Below, in pieces: positions 16,123 through 20,605 of a DNA stretch of 20,605 nucleotides; the stretch's first letter is position 1; every line of letters begins with the position of its first letter. This DNA is from an uncultured Bacteroidales bacterium (GTDB taxonomy: Bacteria; Bacteroidota; Bacteroidia; Bacteroidales; Bacteroidaceae): positions 1-20,605 of the forward strand of contig CACZRQ010000177.1 in assembly GCA_902783615.1 (NCBI GenBank), given 5' to 3'. A model generated the notes under the pieces. The model was not told the DNA's origin and did no database searches. It saw only the letters and a list, made by a program, of their open reading frames with translations. The position numbers and the translations under genes are program-made.

Positions 16123-16161
16123 CGAAAATAGTGTTTTTCTCCCATACTTTTTATACTTTTG
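16123..16161. promoter_or_regulatory. Divergent dut / dgt promoter region
   Basis: The 94-base gap between the two start codons holds a good plus-strand -7 box, TACTTTTG at 16154-16161, 29 bases before the dgt start. A weaker minus-strand box, TATTTTCG (16130-16123), lies 26 bases before the dut start. Neither has a clear TTTG at the proper distance, so the assignment rests on the -7 boxes and position. Confidence 0.45.
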
Positions 16162-16190
16162 TAGTTAATTTAAACTAAGAGGATAAAAAA

Positions 16191-17510
16191 ATGGAATGGA
16201 GTAAGCTAATTTCTGCCCAAAGATTCGGCTTGGAGGAGTTTCATGAGGAGAGACACGAGAACCGTACGGAGTTTCAACGCGACTTCGACCGACTGATTTT
16301 CTCGCCCCCTTTTAGGCGGTTGCAGAACAAGACACAGGTGTTCCCTTTGCCCGGTAGCGTATTCGTGCACAACCGACTCACACACAGCATTGAGGTATCC
16401 TGTGTAGGACGTTCGCTTGGGAACGATGTGGCTCGCGGCATCCTGGAGAAAGAACCAACCTTACAATCCACCAATCTGCCTGAAATTGGTGCTATTGTAT
16501 CGGCAGGATGTTTAGCACACGACTTAGGAAATCCTCCTTTTGGCCATTTTGGCGAGCGAGCCTTTTCCACCTTCTTCTCCGAGGGCAAGGGATTGCCGCT
16601 GAAGAATCATCTCACTGAAGAACAATGGAACGACCTGACCCATTTCGAAGGCAATGCCAACACTTTCCGTTTGCTGACACATCAGTTCGAGGGTCGCCGA
16701 AAAGGTGGCTTTGTACTCACCTACTCCACCTTGGCCAGCATCGTGAAATACCCCTATTCATCCACCCATGCCAATAAGAAAGGTAAGTTTGGTTTTTTCA
16801 CCTCTGAACGGGAAAGCTATGAGCGCATTGCCGAGAAATTAGGGGTGAAGAAAAAGGGCGACCAGATGTATGCCCGCCACCCGCTGGTTTATCTAGTTGA
16901 AGCCGCTGACGATATCTGCTATGAAATCATGGATATCGAAGACTCATTCAAGCTCAAGATTCTCTCGTTGCAGGAAACAAAAGACCTGTTGCTGGGCTAT
17001 TTCCCTGAAGACCGCAGAGCAAAGATGGAGAAGACGCTGAACATGGTGAGCGACCATAATGAGCAGATTGCCTACCTGCGTTCTAATGTCATCGGCTTGC
17101 TCACCAACGAGTGCACGCAAGCTTTCCTAGACAATGAAGAGCAAATTCTGGATGGAACCTTCGAAGGATCACTCATCAGCCATATCCCCGAGTTGCCAGC
17201 CAGCGCTTACAAACATTGCTGTAAGGTGGCCACCGAGCGAATTTACAAGAGTCGAGATGTAGTGGATATCGAGGTAGCAGGCTTCCGCATCATAGGCACC
17301 TTGATAGAACTCATGACTGAGGCTGTTCTATCACCTGACAAGGCTTATTCCCAACTGCTTATCAACCGAGTGTCAAGCCAATATAACATGAAATCGCCTG
17401 CACTCTTCGATAGAATACAGGCGGTATTGGATTATGTGTCAGGCATGACCGATGTCTTTGCCCTCGACCTATACAGAAAGCTTAATGGCAACAGCCTCCC
17501 AGCTGTTTAA
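16191..17510 (+). CDS. dgt: Deoxyguanosinetriphosphate triphosphohydrolase-like HD enzyme
   Basis: 439 residues. The family hydrolyses dGTP, or more broadly dNTPs, to the deoxynucleoside and triphosphate. The N-terminal RDFDRLIFSPPFRRLQNKTQVFP (about 30-52) is the conserved entry of the dGTPase family. The HD metal site is H65 (RLTHSIEV), then H110-D111 (LAHDLGNPPFGHFGE), with the final Asp in VEAADDICYEIMD near 230-240. Length and motifs are complete. Whether it prefers dGTP cannot be said. It faces dut, so both enzymes of dNTP clean-up share one intergenic region. Its TAA shares the palindrome TTAA with the stop codon of the converging GNAT gene. Confidence 0.93.
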   Translation: MEWSKLISAQRFGLEEFHEERHENRTEFQRDFDRLIFSPPFRRLQNKTQVFPLPGSVFVHNRLTHSIEVSCVGRSLGNDVARGILEKEPTLQSTNLPEIGAIVSAGCLAHDLGNPPFGHFGERAFSTFFSEGKGLPLKNHLTEEQWNDLTHFEGNANTFRLLTHQFEGRRKGGFVLTYSTLASIVKYPYSSTHANKKGKFGFFTSERESYERIAEKLGVKKKGDQMYARHPLVYLVEAADDICYEIMDIEDSFKLKILSLQETKDLLLGYFPEDRRAKMEKTLNMVSDHNEQIAYLRSNVIGLLTNECTQAFLDNEEQILDGTFEGSLISHIPELPASAYKHCCKVATERIYKSRDVVDIEVAGFRIIGTLIELMTEAVLSPDKAYSQLLINRVSSQYNMKSPALFDRIQAVLDYVSGMTDVFALDLYRKLNGNSLPAV

Positions 17511-18505
17511 TCCTTTTTCTCGGGATAAATCACTTTATTCTGTCCAGAAGTAAAACGTGCGGCATTGGGCTCGTTCTTCAAGAACGATTCCACATGCCTC
17601 ATGCGCTTCTCCTCCAAAATCTCATCCACGGCAATCAATATACCCGTTTCCTCCACATCACCAAAGCCATAATTGATGGCTGTGCCAAACATTCGCATGG
17701 TAGGACTCAGATTCATATAGGCATTCACCAGTGGAGGAATGTTATACCCCATCTTGCGAATCTCGCTGTGCAACACCTTATAATCTTGCTTGAAAGTATC
17801 GTTGGGGAACAGTTTAGCCAACTCGGCCTCGTCACTCTCAATCACCAGAGGTTTCATTGGCGTAATCAGATTATCCTTGTCACCAAAATGCTTGCGCAGG
17901 AAATACAGAATCATATCCCTGCCCTTGCGGATATATGACGGATACATCGTCACCTTGCCGAAGAAATACTTCACATTGGGTTTGATCACCATCAGCGCAC
18001 CCAGTCCGTCCCACAGGTTATCCAAAGCAAACAAACCTTTACTGCCTGCCCTGGTGCCCTGATACTCCAAAGTCACAAACGAACGGGCCAACTCAATGGT
18101 TGTTGGCATAAACTCCTTTAGGAACTTCTCAGAGAAGTGAAACATGTGTGCTGTAGCCAGCTTGGGCTGACCATTGGCCTCATACTCCACATCCGTGCCT
18201 AAGATATATCGATATCCACCTAAGATTTCCTCCGACTCAGGATCCCATACAATCAGCTGTTTGTAAGGATTCTCCATGATGTCAAACTCATCGATATCCA
18301 TCGATTTGCCTGTTCCACCACCTGCTGCACGGAATGCAATTTCACGCAATCGACCAATTTCCTTCATCGTGTTGGGCGCATTATGAGCCGTCACAATGTA
18401 AATCTGGTTATGACTCTTGTTTGTCATGCGCAAACGTTTGTCTTCCGTCAGCTCAGCTTTCAGCAGTTCTCTACTGATAGGCTGAATAATGTCTTCCATT
18501 ATCAT
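17507..18505 (-). CDS. glsB: GNAT acyltransferase, probable glycine N-acyltransferase of glycine lipid synthesis
   Basis: 332 residues, soluble, with a GNAT fold of the OlsB/hemolysin-like type. Recognisable parts are RLREIAFR (52-59), the DIDEFD stretch (70-75), ILGGYRYILG (94-103) and ELARSFVTLEYQG (138-150), which matches the acyl-carrier/CoA-binding region of OlsB relatives. In Bacteroides the GlsB enzyme of this type makes N-acyl glycine, the first step to glycine lipids; the neighbouring PlsC-like gene fits the second, O-acylating step. The start is ATG at 18505 (MIMED) or 18499 (MED). It lies 35 bases after the acyltransferase gene in a likely two-gene operon. An ornithine-lipid role is the main alternative. 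Confidence 0.75.
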   Translation of the reverse strand: MIMEDIIQPISRELLKAELTEDKRLRMTNKSHNQIYIVTAHNAPNTMKEIGRLREIAFRAAGGGTGKSMDIDEFDIMENPYKQLIVWDPESEEILGGYRYILGTDVEYEANGQPKLATAHMFHFSEKFLKEFMPTTIELARSFVTLEYQGTRAGSKGLFALDNLWDGLGALMVIKPNVKYFFGKVTMYPSYIRKGRDMILYFLRKHFGDKDNLITPMKPLVIESDEAELAKLFPNDTFKQDYKVLHSEIRKMGYNIPPLVNAYMNLSPTMRMFGTAINYGFGDVEETGILIAVDEILEEKRMRHVESFLKNEPNAARFTSGQNKVIYPEKKD

Positions 18506-18540
18506 AATCTATCCTTTTCTTACAGCAGACTCTTTCAAGC

Positions 18541-19377
18541 CTACTGGGGTATATTCAATTTATAAACAATTTCTTTCACATATTGTGCCCACTCTGTTGG
18601 GGTCTTACTCTTGTCAAACGTCTGCCAAGAAATGGGCTTGCCAATGGTCACAGTAAATGTTTTGTTCCTGTTCTTGAACATCTCATCAACCAAATACAAC
18701 ATGGCGATATTGAACTTGATGCCCAACCACTTACACACATTAGCCAAGTTGTAGAAGAAGTTCGAGTTGTGTCCATCGAAATGGATAGGCACCACATCAC
18801 GCTGATACTCCACACTCTTCGCGACAAACGTCTTTTTCCAGTCCAAATCCTTAATCACCCCTTGCTGTTTTCTCGAGCAGATACCTGCAGGAAAAATAAT
18901 GAGCTGATCTTCTTTTGACGCAAATCCAGCCTCCACCCTGCGTGGGAAGTCCTTCGCCTGCTTGCCCGTCTTATTGATAGGGATAAAAAAAGGTGCCAAT
19001 CCGTGGAGGTTCATCAGCAAGTCGTTCACCAGAAACTTGATCTTGCCCTCATAATGTTCCCCCAACACAGCACCCAATGCCAGTCCGTCCTGACCACCCA
19101 ATGGATGGTTCGATACGAATGTATAAAGCTTTCCATCCTTCGGCAGGTTCTCCTCGCCCTTCACCACAATCTTATCGTTCAATGCCTCTAGTGCTCCTTT
19201 GGCAAATTCTGTTCCTTGCTTATCGCCCAGGCTTCTCAGGATATCGTTCAATTCATCCTGATGCACGATACGTTTCAAGTAATTCACCACGAATCCTGGC
19301 ACATATTTCGCCTTATCGGGTGCTTTTTCCCTAAGCACCTTATCTATGTCTATCAAAAAAACAGAATCCTCAGCCAT
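18541..19377 (-). CDS. glsA: PlsC-like acyltransferase, probable O-acyltransferase of glycine lipid synthesis
   Basis: 278 residues, no signal peptide, likely peripheral at the inner membrane. It has the acyltransferase block SNHPLGGQDG (89-98), in which H91 and D97 form the catalytic pair, and the substrate motif FPAGICSR (162-169), a variant of FPEGTxSR. The His-to-Asp gap is five residues instead of the usual four of PlsC. Together with the GNAT gene just downstream it matches the GlsA/GlsB pair of Bacteroides, where GlsA adds a second acyl chain to the hydroxyl of N-acyl-(3-hydroxy)acyl glycine. Assignment rests on this pairing; a lysophospholipid acyltransferase role is possible. Confidence 0.72.
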   Translation of the reverse strand: MAEDSVFLIDIDKVLREKAPDKAKYVPGFVVNYLKRIVHQDELNDILRSLGDKQGTEFAKGALEALNDKIVVKGEENLPKDGKLYTFVSNHPLGGQDGLALGAVLGEHYEGKIKFLVNDLLMNLHGLAPFFIPINKTGKQAKDFPRRVEAGFASKEDQLIIFPAGICSRKQQGVIKDLDWKKTFVAKSVEYQRDVVPIHFDGHNSNFFYNLANVCKWLGIKFNIAMLYLVDEMFKNRNKTFTVTIGKPISWQTFDKSKTPTEWAQYVKEIVYKLNIPQ

Positions 19378-19401
19378 TATTTACAAAACACTATTTGGCT
19401 G

Positions 19402-19409
19402 CAAATTTA
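19402..19409 (-). promoter_or_regulatory. Possible -7 box upstream of the acyltransferase operon
   Basis: On the minus strand, TAAATTTG (19409-19402) fits TAnnTTTG and lies 24 bases before the ATG at 19377. At the -33 position only CTTTT is seen, so support is partial. The rest of 19378-19539 is A/T-rich with long A runs and no other structure that I could identify. Confidence 0.4.
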
Positions 19410-19539
19410 ATCTATCTTTTGGATATCTAAAAGGATTTTTTAAGAAATTGTTGCAAAAAGTTAAAAAAAAGACATTATTTCGTTGCATTCATTGTTAATT
19501 GTGTAAGCTTTACCGTCAAGAGGATTATCCGTCATCTAT

Positions 19540-20605
19540 TTACTCTTCGTACAGCAAATAGGGTTTTCGATCTTGCTTGAACTTATTTACATCATCTTGC
19601 CAGCGAGCCTGAATTTCAATGGCTGTCTTGCCCTGTTCAATCATGGTGCGGACCCAATCGACACCAATGAGTTTCTCGAAAAAGGAGGTGAAGAACTTGT
19701 CACCTTGACCCAAATCGTTGTAGGCATCAATGAGATAGGTGAGGTCAATGCCCTTTGTACGCAAGGTATCATGGTTCAAACCGCTGAGGTTTACACCTTG
19801 ACAAAGTTTGCCTTGCAATGGTGGAGTCTTGGCTCCAGTGCGGGGCTCAGGGGTGAAACTGAACGTTCGATTCTTCATGCTGGGATGACCATAAATCTGG
19901 AAAGGCAGGTCAGTGCCACGACCAACGCTCACCGGGGTGGCCTCAAAATAGCACAGTGAGGGGTAGAGATAGACGGCAGTCATGTTGGGCAGGTTGGGAG
20001 ATGGAGGCACCTGGATGTTCCACTCGGTGTGGTGAGTGTAATTCTGGCAAGGGATGACGCACAGGTTGCATTGCAACTTGCCTAACCAGCCTTTTTCTAA
20101 CGCCATCTGAGCCAGTTCACCCAAGGTCATGCCATGTAGCACAGGGATAGGCAGCAGACCAACACCACTCTTATATTTCATGTCGAGGATGGGTCCGTCC
20201 ACCAGATGACCATTGGGATTGGGGCGGTCGAGGATGATTATCGCTTTCTGATGTTCGGCACAAGCCTGAATCAGTCGGCACATGGTGATGTAATAAGTGT
20301 AGAAACGAAGTCCAACATCTTGGATATCGACAAGTAGTACATCAAACTTGGCCATGGAGGCAGCAGAAGGGCGATTGTTACCCCCATCGTAAAGCGAGAG
20401 GATAGGTATGCCTGTTTTGGCGTCAACATCGTTCTTCACATGCTCACCAGCATCAGCAGTGCCACGAAAGCCGTGTTCAGGCGAGAAAGCGGCGGTTATC
20501 TGAATGCTGTCGGCCAAGAGTTTATCGAGTAGGTGTTCACCATTGGGCAACAATGCTGTATGATTGCCAAACAGTGCCACACGCTTGCCAGATAGCAAAG
20601 GATAG
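19540..20605 (-). CDS. namZ: NamZ-type exo-beta-N-acetylmuramidase (DUF1343), 5' end outside the window
   Basis: About 354 C-terminal residues are visible; the frame stays open to the right edge (…YPLLSGKRVALFGNHT), so the true start and any signal peptide lie beyond it. The TTG at 20598 is not a believable start. Family blocks are FSPEHGFRG, VDIQDVGLRFYTYY, LDRPNPNG, PVLHGMTLGELA, PPSPNLP and the SVGRGTDLPFQ block. Members cleave terminal N-acetylmuramic acid from the non-reducing end of peptidoglycan fragments (CAZy GH171), mostly for cell-wall recycling or scavenging. Here FEAT replaces the more common FEGT before SVGRGT, probably a neutral change. It is separated from the acyltransferase operon by 162 bases. 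Confidence 0.9.
   Translation of the reverse strand, partial: YPLLSGKRVALFGNHTALLPNGEHLLDKLLADSIQITAAFSPEHGFRGTADAGEHVKNDVDAKTGIPILSLYDGGNNRPSAASMAKFDVLLVDIQDVGLRFYTYYITMCRLIQACAEHQKAIIILDRPNPNGHLVDGPILDMKYKSGVGLLPIPVLHGMTLGELAQMALEKGWLGKLQCNLCVIPCQNYTHHTEWNIQVPPSPNLPNMTAVYLYPSLCYFEATPVSVGRGTDLPFQIYGHPSMKNRTFSFTPEPRTGAKTPPLQGKLCQGVNLSGLNHDTLRTKGIDLTYLIDAYNDLGQGDKFFTSFFEKLIGVDWVRTMIEQGKTAIEIQARWQDDVNKFKQDRKPYLLYEE

Overview
The window looks like a chromosomal segment from Bacteroidota, most likely order Bacteroidales and close to Prevotellaceae. The evidence is the promoter style (TTTG, 18-21 bases, then TAnnTTTG), the lack of clear Shine-Dalgarno sites, and gene families typical of that phylum: DUF4292 lipoprotein, TPR/EnvC envelope cluster, paired glycine-lipid acyltransferases, NamZ/DUF1343. 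This is gene content and motif reasoning; no database search was possible. There are 16 protein genes, one cut by the right edge. One of them is a 52-residue rubredoxin. I see no tRNA, rRNA, CRISPR array, phage or transposase gene.

Layout. Positions 1-403 are a non-coding, hairpin-rich element with 17-bp terminal inverted repeats. Its two arms carry the same hairpin module in mirror orientation, as in a REPIN. A Fur-family regulator (512-928, +) follows with a good promoter. It converges on a three-gene minus-strand operon of rubredoxin and two paralogous outer-membrane porins (3729 down to 1110). The convergent gap is filled by two tandem 89-bp repeats, each with a strong hairpin. At 3887-8167 (+) is a tightly overlapping operon: PMCA-type Ca2+ ATPase, RibF (FMN/FAD synthesis) and a CPBP membrane protease. 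A bidirectional hairpin terminator separates it from the next block.

From 16096 down to 8206 (minus) runs dut, a TPR protein, a DUF4292 lipoprotein, an EnvC-like LytM protein and a 1270-residue GH2 lipoprotein. The genes overlap by 4 bases or are separated by short gaps. The middle three are envelope proteins. DUF4292 looks like a LolA/LolB-fold protein, and the EnvC-like protein has lost zinc ligands, so it probably activates an amidase rather than cutting peptidoglycan itself. A dGTPase gene (16191-17510, +) diverges from dut, so two enzymes of deoxynucleotide pool control share one promoter region. It ends on the same TTAA that ends the converging GNAT gene.

The right end (minus) holds a PlsC-like and a GNAT acyltransferase, the probable pair for glycine lipid synthesis, and the C-terminal part of a NamZ-type exo-N-acetylmuramidase.

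The least explained structures are non-coding: the mirrored hairpin element at the left edge, the tandem hairpin repeat after fur, and a 21-bp perfect inverted repeat built from ATTGACA heptamers. That last repeat encloses the start codon and signal-peptide region of the TPR gene and supplies part of the signal peptide itself.
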